From NCBI GenBank assembly GCA_020161355.1, contig JAIUOF010000008.1, positions 124,001 to 188,000 on the forward strand: a stretch of 64,000 nt of DNA, given 5' to 3'. The stretch is from Bacteroidota bacterium (GTDB taxonomy: Bacteria > Bacteroidota > Bacteroidia > Cytophagales > Spirosomataceae). This document shows, piece by piece, positions 51,613 to 59,735 of this stretch. Each line of letters starts with the position of its first letter. Within the stretch, counting starts at the first letter, position 1. A program made the position numbers and the translations under genes. The notes under the pieces are model-generated. The model did not search any database and was not told the origin of the DNA. It saw only the letters and a program-made list of their open reading frames with translations.

Positions 51613-52854
51613 TTATTTCTTTTTTTTGCGATTTTTCTGGATATTCTCAAATTCCGCAATCTCTTTCATCACATCTTTAAAAGTACGGTTTTCAGCATCT
51701 GAAAACATAAGAGTTTCGTTATAATCTAATTCGGAGAAGTCTTGTTGAGCAATAGAATAACCGAGTAATTCTTCAATTTTTAGTAAGGTTTCGGCTTCTT
51801 CTGTGCTACAAAATGAAACTGCTTTTCCTTTTTGAGTTCCTCTTCCGGTCCGGCCTATTCGGTGAACATAGTTTTCGGCCTCTTCAGGTAAATCATAATT
51901 GATCACCAAGTCTACATTCGGAATATCGACCCCTCTCGCACTGATGTCAGTAGCTATCAGAACCAGGTTTTTGCCAGCTCCAAATCTGCTCATTGTGGTT
52001 TTTCTCTCCTGGTGGGTTTTTCCGCTGTGAATAGTCTCAGATTTTATTCCTGCTCTTTCCATGGCGGCCTGCACTCTGTCTGCACGTACTTTTGTCCTGA
52101 CAAAAACGACCATTTTCTGTTCGGGATTTTCCTTAATCATTCTTTCCAGAAAAAACCTTTTGTCATCCATTTCTATCATCACCACCGAATGTACAATGTT
52201 TTTTGATACCGGATCATCAGGTGAAATTTGAATCCTGATGGGATTTTTTACAATGGAGTACGCCAGCTTTTTAATCTTATCATCAATCGTGGCAGAAAAA
52301 AACAAGGTTTGGCGGCTTTTGGGCAAAAATTTGATTACGTCTTCAATATCATCATAAAAACCCATATCCAGCATGCGGTCGGCTTCGTCGAGCACCAGCA
52401 TTTTGGTCATTCTGAAATCAATATATCCCTGTGACCTCAAATCAAACATCCTACCTGGGGTAGCCACAAGAATATCTACGCCTCGTTCAAGATACTTTAT
52501 TTGAGGCTCCTGATCGGTAGAACCAAACAGGGCCAGGATACGAAGAGGGGTATATTTTCCAATTTTCTGAAAAACTTCTGCAATCTGTTGGGCGAGTTCA
52601 TGGGTTGGAACCAAAACCAAGGCCCCTACAGACTTTTGGGAGGGTCCTTTTGGGCGGTTTAGCATCAGCATTTCTATAACAGGTATCGCAAAAGCTGCCG
52701 TTTTTCCGGTACCCGTTTGAGCTATAGCCAGTACATCTTCGCCTTTAAGAATATTTTTGATGGCCTTAAACTGAATGTCAGTAGGCTTTTTGAAGCCCAT
52801 TTCTGCAAGGCTCCTTTTGATGTGAGGCGATATGCGATATTCTTCAAATTTCAT
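51613..52854 (-). CDS. DEAD-box RNA helicase (RhlE type)
   Basis: A 413-residue ATP-dependent RNA helicase. All core motifs are in order: Q motif near the N-terminus (KPTDIQ), AQTGTGKT (Walker A), PTHELAQQI, TPGRM, DEAD (Walker B), SAT, and in the second domain RGVDIPNVD and HRIGRTGR. The short Lys-rich tail (QKNRKKKK) may help bind RNA. It overlaps the preceding RRM gene by one base, and both follow the ABC protein, so it is the third gene of an operon. Cold adaptation or rRNA maturation is likely but inferred. Confidence 0.93.
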   Translation of the reverse strand: MKFEEYRISPHIKRSLAEMGFKKPTDIQFKAIKNILKGEDVLAIAQTGTGKTAAFAIPVIEMLMLNRPKGPSQKSVGALVLVPTHELAQQIAEVFQKIGKYTPLRILALFGSTDQEPQIKYLERGVDILVATPGRMFDLRSQGYIDFRMTKMLVLDEADRMLDMGFYDDIEDVIKFLPKSRQTLFFSATIDDKIKKLAYSIVKNPIRIQISPDDPVSKNIVHSVVMIEMDDKRFFLERMIKENPEQKMVVFVRTKVRADRVQAAMERAGIKSETIHSGKTHQERKTTMSRFGAGKNLVLIATDISARGVDIPNVDLVINYDLPEEAENYVHRIGRTGRGTQKGKAVSFCSTEEAETLLKIEELLGYSIAQQDFSELDYNETLMFSDAENRTFKDVMKEIAEFENIQKNRKKKK

Positions 52855-53183
52855 TATTTATCGCCGTAGGTGATAATGTTATCTTTCTTTTTTCCTTTTT
52901 TGTGCCAATCCCTGGGCGAATTGTCAACCTTTTCACCTTCTTTATTTTTTTGAGCCTGACTCACTATTATTGCCCGGCCCATTTGGTCAGAACCATCCAG
53001 GGCTTTGATGGCTTTCAATGCTTCTCTGGCATCGGGCATTTCTACAAACCCAAAACCTTTGTTTTGGCGGGTTCTTTTGTCAATTACGATTGTAGCTGAT
53101 TTTACCTTTCCAAATTCTTCAAAAATTCTGGTTAGGTCACTGTCTTTAAACTTGAAAGGAATGCTTCCTACAAAAATATCCAT
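52854..53183 (-). CDS. RRM-domain RNA-binding protein
   Basis: A 109-residue protein with one RNA recognition motif (residues 1-78): RNP2 IFVGSIP at 3-9 and RNP1 KGFGFVEM at about 42-49, each with the aromatic contacts. The basic C-terminal tail (KNKEGEKVDN and HKKGKKKDN) should add RNA affinity. Such proteins are often cold-induced in cyanobacteria and Bacteroidota. It is wedged between the ABC protein (3 bases upstream) and the DEAD-box helicase (1-base overlap), so helicase and RRM protein are presumably made together and may act on the same RNAs. Confidence 0.93.
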   Translation of the reverse strand: MDIFVGSIPFKFKDSDLTRIFEEFGKVKSATIVIDKRTRQNKGFGFVEMPDAREALKAIKALDGSDQMGRAIIVSQAQKNKEGEKVDNSPRDWHKKGKKKDNIITYGDK

Positions 53184-53186
53184 GGC

Positions 53187-53897
53187 TTAAACGTTTGTCA
53201 ATTTTCTAAAAATTTGCTCCAAAGAGCCTTGTTCTCCGGTCAGTTTTTCCAGTTTATCATCGGCAACTATGGACCCTTTATTGATGATGATGACCCTGTC
53301 ACAGATGGCTTCCACCTCCTGCATGATGTGTGTGCTAAGTATAATGGTCTTATTTTTTCCTACCTCCCTTATCAAATTCCTGATTTCAACCAGCTGATTA
53401 GGGTCAAGGCCAGTGGTGGGTTCGTCAAGAATCAATACCTCAGGGTCATGAATCAAAGCCTGAGCAAGTCCTACACGCTGGCGGTATCCTTTGGAAAGTT
53501 GTTCTATTTTTTTATTTTTTTCCGGAGAAAGCCCCACTTTTTCTATGATTTCGTCGATTCTGTCGGCTAAAATTTGTTTTTTCATGCCATACAATGAACC
53601 TACAAATTGAAGATATTCTTTGATATACATCTCAGGATACAGCGGATTGTGTTCAGGCAGATACCCTATTTTCTTTTTCGTGTTGACGTTATCAATCCTG
53701 ATTTCTTCCTCATCAAGATAAGCCGAACCACCATTTCCCTGAATATATCCGGTAAGGATTTTCATTGTGGTTGATTTTCCAGCCCCATTGGGTCCCAGAA
53801 ATCCAACAATTTCACCTTTATTGACTGTAAAACTCACATTGTTTACTGCGATTTGGCTACCATAAATTTTTGTGAGCTGATTAACCGAAATTGACAT
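53187..53897 (-). CDS. gldA: ABC transporter ATP-binding protein, GldA-like
   Basis: A 236-residue ABC ATPase with Walker A GPNGAGKST near residue 35, Q-loop region YLPEHNPLYPEM, signature LSKGYRQRVG, Walker B VLILDEP and the H-loop LSTHIMQEVE. The EHNPLY and the exact LSKGYRQRVGLA spelling are those of GldA, the ATPase of the GldAFG gliding complex, but the protein lacks the longer C-terminal tail expected for GldA. The permease genes gldF and gldG are not beside it. It is first in an operon with the RRM and helicase genes. The assignment to gliding is plausible, not proven. Confidence 0.75.
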   Translation of the reverse strand: MSISVNQLTKIYGSQIAVNNVSFTVNKGEIVGFLGPNGAGKSTTMKILTGYIQGNGGSAYLDEEEIRIDNVNTKKKIGYLPEHNPLYPEMYIKEYLQFVGSLYGMKKQILADRIDEIIEKVGLSPEKNKKIEQLSKGYRQRVGLAQALIHDPEVLILDEPTTGLDPNQLVEIRNLIREVGKNKTIILSTHIMQEVEAICDRVIIINKGSIVADDKLEKLTGEQGSLEQIFRKLTNV

Positions 53898-54050
53898 GCT
53901 TGATTATGTTTTCTAAAAAACTGCACGAAGTTAGTCAATATTTTTCAGAGCATGGTTTTTTGGGTGTCTCAGACCTGATTTTTGACTTAATTCTATATTT
54001 TTTTCAAAGTTAAAAAGTGTTAAACCAGGTTTTTGGGTCGTTATTATTGA

Positions 54051-54058
54051 TATTTTTG
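54051..54058 (+). promoter_or_regulatory. Candidate -7 box for the two-component operon
   Basis: TATTTTTG matches TAnnTTTG 40 bases upstream of the histidine kinase start. TTTG lies 15 bases before it, somewhat close. Confidence 0.4.
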
Positions 54059-54098
54059 TTTTGGAAAAATGAGATTAATTTAGAAATCATAAAAAGGG

Positions 54099-55889
54099 TT
54101 GAAAAAAATTAATGTTTTAATAGGTTTTATGTTGCTCGGACTATTAGGCCTTATGGCTTTTCAATGGTACTGGATTAAAAATGCCTATGAAATCAAAAAT
54201 GCAGAATTTGACCGAAAAGTCAATGATGTCCTGAAGGAAACTGTCCTGAAACTTGAAAAGCAGGAAATAATGTACCTGACCAAAAAGCGGATTGAGCTGG
54301 AAGACAAACGAAGGCTTTTGGAGATCGCTAAAGGGAAAAGATCAAAAAAAAATCAATCTTCAAAAATTCCGTTAGTAGAAAAATCCGCTATTAAAACCGA
54401 CTCCATGGTTTTTGCTTATCATGATGGCAACACACTCAGATTGGATCCCAAGCAGGTAATTACCATAGATATTCATTCCAACCAATTCCCAAAGAATGAT
54501 TTTGTTAGTACAAGGTATCTTGTAGAGCCAGACTTGCAAAAAGAGTTCTTCGGGGGTTTTCTGGAAGAAGAATTTGAAAATATTGAAAATCTTAATCAGA
54601 AAATTCTCAGAATGTCAAAGCTCAATGAAAAATTTGAGGTGTTGTTCAGAGATCTTGAAAATGATAGCCGGTATCCGGCGGTGGGGAGAAGCGAAACTAT
54701 GGTTTCCGATGATATTAATGTTTACCAGAAAAAGCCTCATATACCAGACAATAAAACAAAAGTTAAGGTAAACTGGTCTCAAAATAATGAGCAAAAAACA
54801 GAGCTCTTAAAAGATGTATTCAAAGAGTTTACGATAGGTAAGCGGTCAGTAAGCGAGCGTTTGGGTCATGTGATGCTTGATACCCTTTTGAAAAAATCGT
54901 TTGCTGAAAATGGCATTAGCTTACCATTTTATTACAAGGTCAATGATAACAACAAATTGATTTTTGCCAATTTTAATAAGCTTAATTCCGATCCTGAAAT
55001 TAAAAACTACAAAGTGAAACTATTCCCCAACGACGCTCTCCAGCACCAGCAATTCATTGAGGTAGGTTTTCCCAATCGTGAAAATTATATAATTCGCAAT
55101 CTTTGGAGTGTATTCGGAAGCTCCATTTTATTGATTGGGTTTATAGGAGCAGTTTTTTATTATTCTGTAAATACCATGCTAAATCAAAAGAAGCTGGCCA
55201 ATATCAAAAATGATTTCATCAACAACATGACACATGAGCTCAAAACTCCTGTTTCGACCATTAGCTTGGCTCTTGAATTTATCAAAGATAAAACTGTTAG
55301 CACCAATTCTGAAAAAACCGAAAAATATCTCAACATTATAGAGCAGGAAAACCGGAGATTGGGCTCTCAGATTGAGACGGTATTGCAAATCGCCAAACTC
55401 GAAAAGGGAGATATAAATTTACGGCACGAATTACTTGAAATCAATGAAATCCTTGACCAGGTTGTGAAAAATCATGCGGTACAGATTGAGAAATTTGATG
55501 CCACCCTCGACCTTGACCTGCATGCTGAAGAAACCAATGTCATGGCTGATAAGGTGCATCTTACAAATATATTTTATAACCTCCTCGATAATGCAATAAA
55601 ATATTCTTACGAAAAACCTCAGATAAAGATTTCAACTTCAAATACAGATAATCAGCTTTCTGTAAAAATTTCTGATAAGGGTATGGGAATTCCTAAAGAG
55701 CATCTGAATAAGATTTTTGATAAATTTTATAGGGTTCCCAAAGGTAACCTGCACGATGTAAAAGGTTTTGGATTAGGTCTAAGTTATGTAAAAAATATGG
55801 TGGAACTACACCACGGCACCATAGAAGTCAGCAGTAAACCGGGTGAAGGAAGCGAATTTACGGTAATGTTACCCCTACAAAAATCATGA
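54099..55889 (+). CDS. Sensor histidine kinase
   Basis: A 596-residue membrane histidine kinase. One helix at about 4-24, a long periplasmic region (25-340, with a charged coiled-coil-like stretch early on, but no known sensor domain), a second helix at 341-364, then HisKA with the phosphorylated His379 in MTHELKTP, and an ATPase domain (N box NLLDNAIKYS, G1 DKGMGIP, G2 GFGLGLSY). There is no HAMP or PAS domain. Translation starts at TTG (54099), or possibly at ATG 54129, which would shorten helix 1. The response regulator overlaps the end by four bases. The signal is unknown. Confidence 0.92.
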   Translation: MKKINVLIGFMLLGLLGLMAFQWYWIKNAYEIKNAEFDRKVNDVLKETVLKLEKQEIMYLTKKRIELEDKRRLLEIAKGKRSKKNQSSKIPLVEKSAIKTDSMVFAYHDGNTLRLDPKQVITIDIHSNQFPKNDFVSTRYLVEPDLQKEFFGGFLEEEFENIENLNQKILRMSKLNEKFEVLFRDLENDSRYPAVGRSETMVSDDINVYQKKPHIPDNKTKVKVNWSQNNEQKTELLKDVFKEFTIGKRSVSERLGHVMLDTLLKKSFAENGISLPFYYKVNDNNKLIFANFNKLNSDPEIKNYKVKLFPNDALQHQQFIEVGFPNRENYIIRNLWSVFGSSILLIGFIGAVFYYSVNTMLNQKKLANIKNDFINNMTHELKTPVSTISLALEFIKDKTVSTNSEKTEKYLNIIEQENRRLGSQIETVLQIAKLEKGDINLRHELLEINEILDQVVKNHAVQIEKFDATLDLDLHAEETNVMADKVHLTNIFYNLLDNAIKYSYEKPQIKISTSNTDNQLSVKISDKGMGIPKEHLNKIFDKFYRVPKGNLHDVKGFGLGLSYVKNMVELHHGTIEVSSKPGEGSEFTVMLPLQKS

Positions 55890-56566
55890 TAAAAATACTT
55901 TTGACCGAAGACGACCCCAATCTGGGCAGCTTATTGCAGGAATACTTACAAGCCAAAGAATTTGAGGTTGACCTTGCCCGCGATGGCAACCTGGGCCTGG
56001 ATATGTTTTTAGAAAATGAATATGACTTCTGTATTCTGGATGTGATGATGCCTAAAAAAGACGGGTTTTCGCTTGCGAAAGAAATCAGAATCAAGAATCC
56101 GGAAATTCCGATATTGTTTCTTACGGCCAAATCAATGCCCGAAGACACCCTGAAAGGCTTTGAAGTAGGTGCCGACGACTACATGACCAAGCCGTTCAGC
56201 ATGGAAGAGCTTTTGGTTAGAATCAAGGCCATATTGAAAAGAGTAAAAAAAGAAGAGAAAAACCCTGAGGCTGACCAGTTTGCACTTGGAAACATTCTTT
56301 TTGATTCGCACAAGCATACGCTCACACATGAAGGCAATCTCACCAAACTCACCTCCAAAGAGTCAGATCTTTTGAAGCTTTTCTGCCAAAATCTCAATAA
56401 ACCGGTGAGCCGCTCTTATGCTCTTAAACTCATCTGGGGTGATGATTCGTATTTCAATGCCCGCAGTATGGATGTGTATATCACCAAGCTCAGAAAGTAC
56501 CTCAAGCCCAATCCCGACTTGCAGATCATGAATTTACACGGCGAAGGATTTAAGTTAGTGTGCTGA
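55886..56566 (+). CDS. Response regulator, OmpR/PhoB family
   Basis: A 226-residue regulator. The receiver (1-120) has the acidic pocket (E8, D9, D10), the phosphorylation site Asp52 in LDVMMP, the Thr of FLTAKS and the Lys of TKPF. A winged-helix DNA-binding domain follows (130-226; LTSKESDLLKLF, NARSMDVYITKLRKYL and the final LHGEGFKLVC). The ATG lies within the last codons of the kinase gene (four-base overlap), so the pair is translationally coupled. Target genes are unknown; none sits next to it apart from the small accessory cluster downstream. Confidence 0.95.
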   Translation: MIKILLTEDDPNLGSLLQEYLQAKEFEVDLARDGNLGLDMFLENEYDFCILDVMMPKKDGFSLAKEIRIKNPEIPILFLTAKSMPEDTLKGFEVGADDYMTKPFSMEELLVRIKAILKRVKKEEKNPEADQFALGNILFDSHKHTLTHEGNLTKLTSKESDLLKLFCQNLNKPVSRSYALKLIWGDDSYFNARSMDVYITKLRKYLKPNPDLQIMNLHGEGFKLVC

Positions 56567-56573
56567 GGAGGCT

Positions 56574-56855
56574 TTAGTTTAATTTCTTACCATTGGAATA
56601 GAAATATTCTGGTGAAATATCGTAATCAAGAAACATGTTATCTTTTGATTTAACAATATTTTTCCAAAAAATCTCACCAAATTGACCCAATTGAGCTTTT
56701 TCAAATGCGGTAGTCTCTAGCAGTTTATCTACTCCTTCAAGGTGTAAATGTTTTTGAATTAAAGGATAAACATCCAAAACCCTGATTTCACCATCATCAA
56801 ATAGACTGATAATTTCAAAAGGCTTAATATCAATAATTTTACTAATTTTCACCAT
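56574..56855 (-). CDS. DUF2442 domain protein
   Basis: A 93-residue small protein: KISKIIDIKPFEIISLFDDGEIRVLDVYPLI is the N-terminal hallmark of DUF2442 (a short beta hairpin with F-D-D-G-E), and Y-D-I-S-P-E-Y-F closes it. DUF2442 genes often sit next to DUF4160, as here, one base apart on the same strand, and the pair has been suspected of being toxin-antitoxin-like, although neither has a confirmed activity. The stop lies seven bases from the convergent response regulator gene's stop. No catalytic motif is visible. Confidence 0.85.
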   Translation of the reverse strand: MVKISKIIDIKPFEIISLFDDGEIRVLDVYPLIQKHLHLEGVDKLLETTAFEKAQLGQFGEIFWKNIVKSKDNMFLDYDISPEYFYSNGKKLN

Positions 56856-56856
56856 C

Positions 56857-57105
56857 TTATTGCAAAGGGTTAATTTTATGAAACTCTTTTGTATTCCACA
56901 TTTTTAATAACTCAACTTTATGAATTTCTGCCCAGGCCGCCACAAGTTTTAATTTACTTACTGGAAAATCGCCATTTAATAGGCCTCCATTTTCAATAAG
57001 AATATTAGCTTCAAATTCGCCGTATTTAACTTTAAAATGTGGAGGGTTATGATCATTGAAAAACATATAAACCACTATTCCAAAGAATCTGCTTATTTCA
57101 GGCAT
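56857..57105 (-). CDS. DUF4160 domain protein
   Basis: An 82-residue protein with the DUF4160 layout: opening PEISRFFGIVVYMFFNDHNPPHFKV with the H-N-P-P-H-F motif, then YGEFEANI and a C-terminal helix W-A-E-I-H-K-V-E-L. The family is short, widely spread in accessory regions, and normally paired with DUF2442, which follows one base downstream. The two histidines of the HNPPHF motif could bind a metal, but this is untested. A candidate -7 box sits 17 bases upstream. Confidence 0.88.
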   Translation of the reverse strand: MPEISRFFGIVVYMFFNDHNPPHFKVKYGEFEANILIENGGLLNGDFPVSKLKLVAAWAEIHKVELLKMWNTKEFHKINPLQ

Positions 57106-57122
57106 AGTACTAAATTTAAGAT

Positions 57123-57130
57123 CAAATTTA
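57123..57130 (-). promoter_or_regulatory. Candidate -7 box for the DUF4160-DUF2442 pair
   Basis: The minus strand reads TAAATTTG, an exact TAnnTTTG match, 17 bases before the DUF4160 start. It suggests the pair has its own promoter, separate from the two small genes farther upstream. Confidence 0.4.
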
Positions 57131-57209
57131 TATTTATTGTTTTAAGTTCTTAACTGAGAAATAATTTAAATCATACCAATTCTCTTCATTTGAATGGTAA
57201 TCTTAAAAC

Positions 57210-57542
57210 TTATTTTCTTAAAAAAGTCAAAGTGTCACCTTTTTCAATCAAGAATAATTTTTGATTTTGAATCAAATAGTTATATTCTTTGGTGTCAGTT
57301 TCATTTTCTATAACAAGTCTATTATTCTCCAAAATTAGATATTTCATACTTAATTTTTCAGAATTCTTAATAATAACAACTGAATCATTATCCATGAAAT
57401 TCAAAGAAAAGGTTTCAGAACCAGTGCTTTTTGTAGCCCATTTTCCAGCCAACTTGTTTTCTGCCAAATGCTTTATTCCAAAATATATTGTGAAGAAAAT
57501 TATTGTTGAAATAACAGAATACACTTTAGTTTTTTTATCCAT
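57210..57542 (-). CDS. Hypothetical membrane-anchored small beta protein
   Basis: A 110-residue protein: one N-terminal membrane helix (about 8-27) and then an extracytoplasmic domain that starts AGKWATKSTGSETFSLNF and runs as short strands (LVIENETD and LFLIEKGDTLTFL), like a trimmed lipocalin-type domain. No family can be named. Its start codon directly follows the stop of the 49-residue gene upstream (TAAATG), so the two are coupled. It is followed after 104 bases by the DUF4160 gene on the same strand. Confidence 0.6.
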   Translation of the reverse strand: MDKKTKVYSVISTIIFFTIYFGIKHLAENKLAGKWATKSTGSETFSLNFMDNDSVVIIKNSEKLSMKYLILENNRLVIENETDTKEYNYLIQNQKLFLIEKGDTLTFLRK

Positions 57543-57692
57543 TTATTGAACCTCTATAAAATTATTATTTCTACCTCTCAATACATCCAGGTCGATATCA
57601 AGATTAACCTTTCCTCGATAAAGAATCAACTTCATTCTTTCCTCATGCTCTTTCTGTTCTTTTTTTGTTTTCTTTCTTTTCTTGTTTTCCAT
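57543..57692 (-). CDS. Small basic protein, 49 aa
   Basis: A short frame that starts at the ATG complementary to 57690-57692 and stops right at the next gene's start codon. The first 20 residues are nearly all Lys, Arg, Glu and Gln and could form a charged helix; the rest (YRGKVNLDIDLDVLRGR and NNNF) looks like two short strands and a turn. The exact coupling (TAAATG) with the 110-residue gene supports that it is real. Function unknown; the size and position would fit an antitoxin-like or RNA-binding peptide, but that is only a guess. Confidence 0.5.
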   Translation of the reverse strand: MENKKRKKTKKEQKEHEERMKLILYRGKVNLDIDLDVLRGRNNNFIEVQ

Positions 57693-57780
57693 TAGTTCTT
57701 TTTGAAAACTAAATTTAATAACAAATCCTCAAATTCTATATTTCCCCAATTCCAAACTTCCATTTTCCCCTATTTCTCCC

Positions 57781-57788
57781 TACCTTTG
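57781..57788 (+). promoter_or_regulatory. prfB -7 box
   Basis: TACCTTTG, followed by CAGAC, lies 39 bases before the prfB start. TACCTTTGCAG is identical to the -7 region of the initiator tRNA promoter. No -33 TTG is seen at normal spacing. Confidence 0.5.
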
Positions 57789-57827
57789 CAGACTTTTTTA
57801 TTTAATGTTTAACCATTTAAGGAAATC

Positions 57828-58905
57828 ATGACAACAGAAGCGTTGAAAGATTTGAGAGCCAGAGTGTCGGCTTTGAGGAGGTATCTTTGACTACGATAGC
57901 CGGAAAGAGAAGCTCGGGGATTTAGAAAATCAACAGGCCCAACCGGAGTTCTGGAATGACTCCGATCATGCACAAAAAGTAGTAAAGGAAATCCAGACCC
58001 TTAAAAACTGGACAGAGGCTTATGAAGAAGCCGAAAACGCTATGGGCGATCTCGAAACCTTGCACGAGTTCTATCAAATGGACGAAGTGTCAGAAGAGGA
58101 AATCAAAGCCGAAGGCAAAAAAACGGAAGCCATCATAGAAGAGTTGGAGCTCAAGAAAATGCTTTCTTCGGAAGAAGACCAGTTTTCTGCCATTATTGAA
58201 ATCAACTCCGGTGCCGGTGGTACCGAAAGCCAGGACTGGGCCAGCATGCTGTATCGTATGTATCTGATGTGGGCTCAAAAGCATGGCTACAAAGTAACCC
58301 AAATCGACTGGACCGATGGTGATGGAGCTGGTATTAAGTCGGCTTCTATGCAGATCGATGGACCTATGGCCTACGGTTTCCTGAAGTCAGAAAACGGTGT
58401 ACATCGTTTGGTGCGTATCTCACCTTTTGACTCTAATGCCCGTCGTCATACTTCGTTTGCGTCGGTTTATGCCTATCCATTGGTTGACGATACCATCGAA
58501 ATTGAGGTAAACCTTGGGGATATCGAATGGCAAACTTCCCGATCGGGTGGTGCCGGTGGTCAGAACGTGAACAAGGTAGAAACCAAGGTTCAGTTGACCC
58601 ACAAGCCATCGGGAATCGTGATTGTATGCCAGATTGAGCGTAGCCAGCTGGCCAACAAAGAGCACGCCATGAACATGCTGAAGTCGCGTTTGTATCAGAT
58701 AGAAGTAGAAAAACGCAATGCAGCCCGTGCCGACATTGAGTCATCAAAGAAAAATATCGAGTGGGGGTCGCAGATCAGAAACTATGTTTTTCATCCTTAT
58801 AAGCTCGTAAAAGATGCCCGTACAGGCCACGAAACCTCTGACATTCAGTCGGTAATGGATGGTGACCTCGACGATTTCATTAAGGCTTATTTGATGATGG
58901 ATTAA
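57828..58905 (+). CDS. prfB: Peptide chain release factor 2, programmed +1 frameshift
   Basis: A class I release factor for UAA and UGA stops, 358 residues after frameshifting. Frame zero runs from ATG 57828 through 20 codons to an in-frame TGA at 57888-57890; a +1 shift on CTT (57885-57887) continues at GAC 57889 to the TAA at 58903-58905. The SPF tripeptide that reads the stop codon is at residues 198-200 and the catalytic GGQ at 243-245. Length is normal for RF2 (365 in E. coli). Reading only from the later ATG at 58042 would lose 71 residues of domain 1. Confidence 0.97.
57876..57891 (+). promoter_or_regulatory. prfB frameshift signal
   Basis: AGGAGG (57876-57881), three bases (TAT), the slip codon CTT and then TGA C, the same arrangement as E. 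coli (AGGGGG TAT CTT TGA C). The Shine-Dalgarno-like element pairs with 16S rRNA inside the translating ribosome; low RF2 lets the ribosome pause and shift, giving autoregulation. Confidence 0.95.
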
Positions 58906-58922
58906 TAAATATTTAGGCTATT

Positions 58923-58955
58923 AAGGCAATCTCAGATTTGGGATTGCCTTTTTTT
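58923..58955 (+). terminator. prfB terminator
   Basis: AAGGCAATC pairs with GATTGCCTT over a ten-base loop, followed by seven T, 17 bases past the prfB stop. Confidence 0.88.
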
Positions 58956-58984
58956 GTTTATAATCCTACAATATTTATTAAAAT

Positions 58985-59009
58985 CAAAAAAGCCCCCTTT
59001 CGGAGGCTT
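58985..59009 (-). terminator. yceI terminator
   Basis: On the minus strand AAGCCTCC pairs with GGGGGCTT (one mismatch) across a GAAA loop, followed by six T. It lies 47 bases after the YceI stop. Confidence 0.7.
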
Positions 59010-59056
59010 CTCAATCCTTTATTCAACAAGTAATCGTCAATACTCAATCAATCGAC

Positions 59057-59572
59057 TCAGGCTTGTTTGGTCAACTGTACGTTCAAAATCAATTTCACTT
59101 CATCGCTTACCACTACGCCACCGGCCTCGGTTACTGCAGACCAGGTAAGTCCAAAGTCCTGACGGTTGATTTTTCCTGAAATCTCGAAACCGGCTTTGGT
59201 TTGACCATAAAAATCGGTCATCAATCCGCCAAATTCAGCAGCAAGACTGATTTCTTTAGTTACGTCTTTTATAGTAAGGTTACCTTTCAAAGTGCTACCA
59301 TCGTATGAAGTTGACTCAAATGTCAATGCAGGGAATTTTTCTGCATCAAAAAACTCAGGTGACTTTAAGTGGCCGTCGCGTTGCTCATTTCCGGTAGAAA
59401 TTGAGTCTATTTGGGCCGAGAAGCTAATTTTAGCATTCTCAAATGAATCATCACCTGCGGTTTCGGCAGTTGCATCATAAGCTTTGAAGTCACCTGTTAC
59501 AGTGCTGATCATCAGGTGTTTTACTTTGAATTGCACTTCTGAGTGCAAAGGATCAATTTTCCAGATTGCCAT
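59057..59572 (-). CDS. YceI family protein
   Basis: A 171-residue lipocalin-like protein. The family start W-K-I-D-P-L-H-S-E-V-Q-F-K-V-K-H-L is intact, as are D-A-E-K-F-P-x-L-T-F-E-S and G-N-L-T-I-K-D-V-T-K-E. The fold binds polyisoprenoid-type lipids in characterised relatives. Unlike E. coli YceI there is no signal peptide, so it should be cytoplasmic, a form common in Bacteroidota. Upstream lies a 12-base palindrome (59603-59614). It is a single-gene unit with its own terminator. Confidence 0.92.
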   Translation of the reverse strand: MAIWKIDPLHSEVQFKVKHLMISTVTGDFKAYDATAETAGDDSFENAKISFSAQIDSISTGNEQRDGHLKSPEFFDAEKFPALTFESTSYDGSTLKGNLTIKDVTKEISLAAEFGGLMTDFYGQTKAGFEISGKINRQDFGLTWSAVTEAGGVVVSDEVKLILNVQLTKQA

Positions 59573-59602
59573 AATATTTTTTGTTTAATGTTTTTACAAT
59601 AT

Positions 59603-59614
59603 ATGTATATACAT
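59603..59614. promoter_or_regulatory. Palindrome upstream of yceI
   Basis: ATGTATATACAT is a perfect 12-base palindrome 31 bases before the YceI start. It may be an operator for a small dimeric regulator, but A/T-only palindromes arise easily by chance. Confidence 0.3.
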
Positions 59615-59735
59615 CAATTAACTTTTACAATTAATATTTAGTTTCATTTTTGACAAAAAAAATTATTTAATTTTTAAAAAAGGGTTTTGGGAGCAAAAAA
59701 AATGTTCAATCATTTTTCAAAAAAAATAAGTATAG

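Noticed and set aside
58042..58905. prfB as a 287-residue gene starting at 58042
   Set aside because: The upstream frameshift site and 71 codons of conserved RF2 N-terminus show this ATG is internal.
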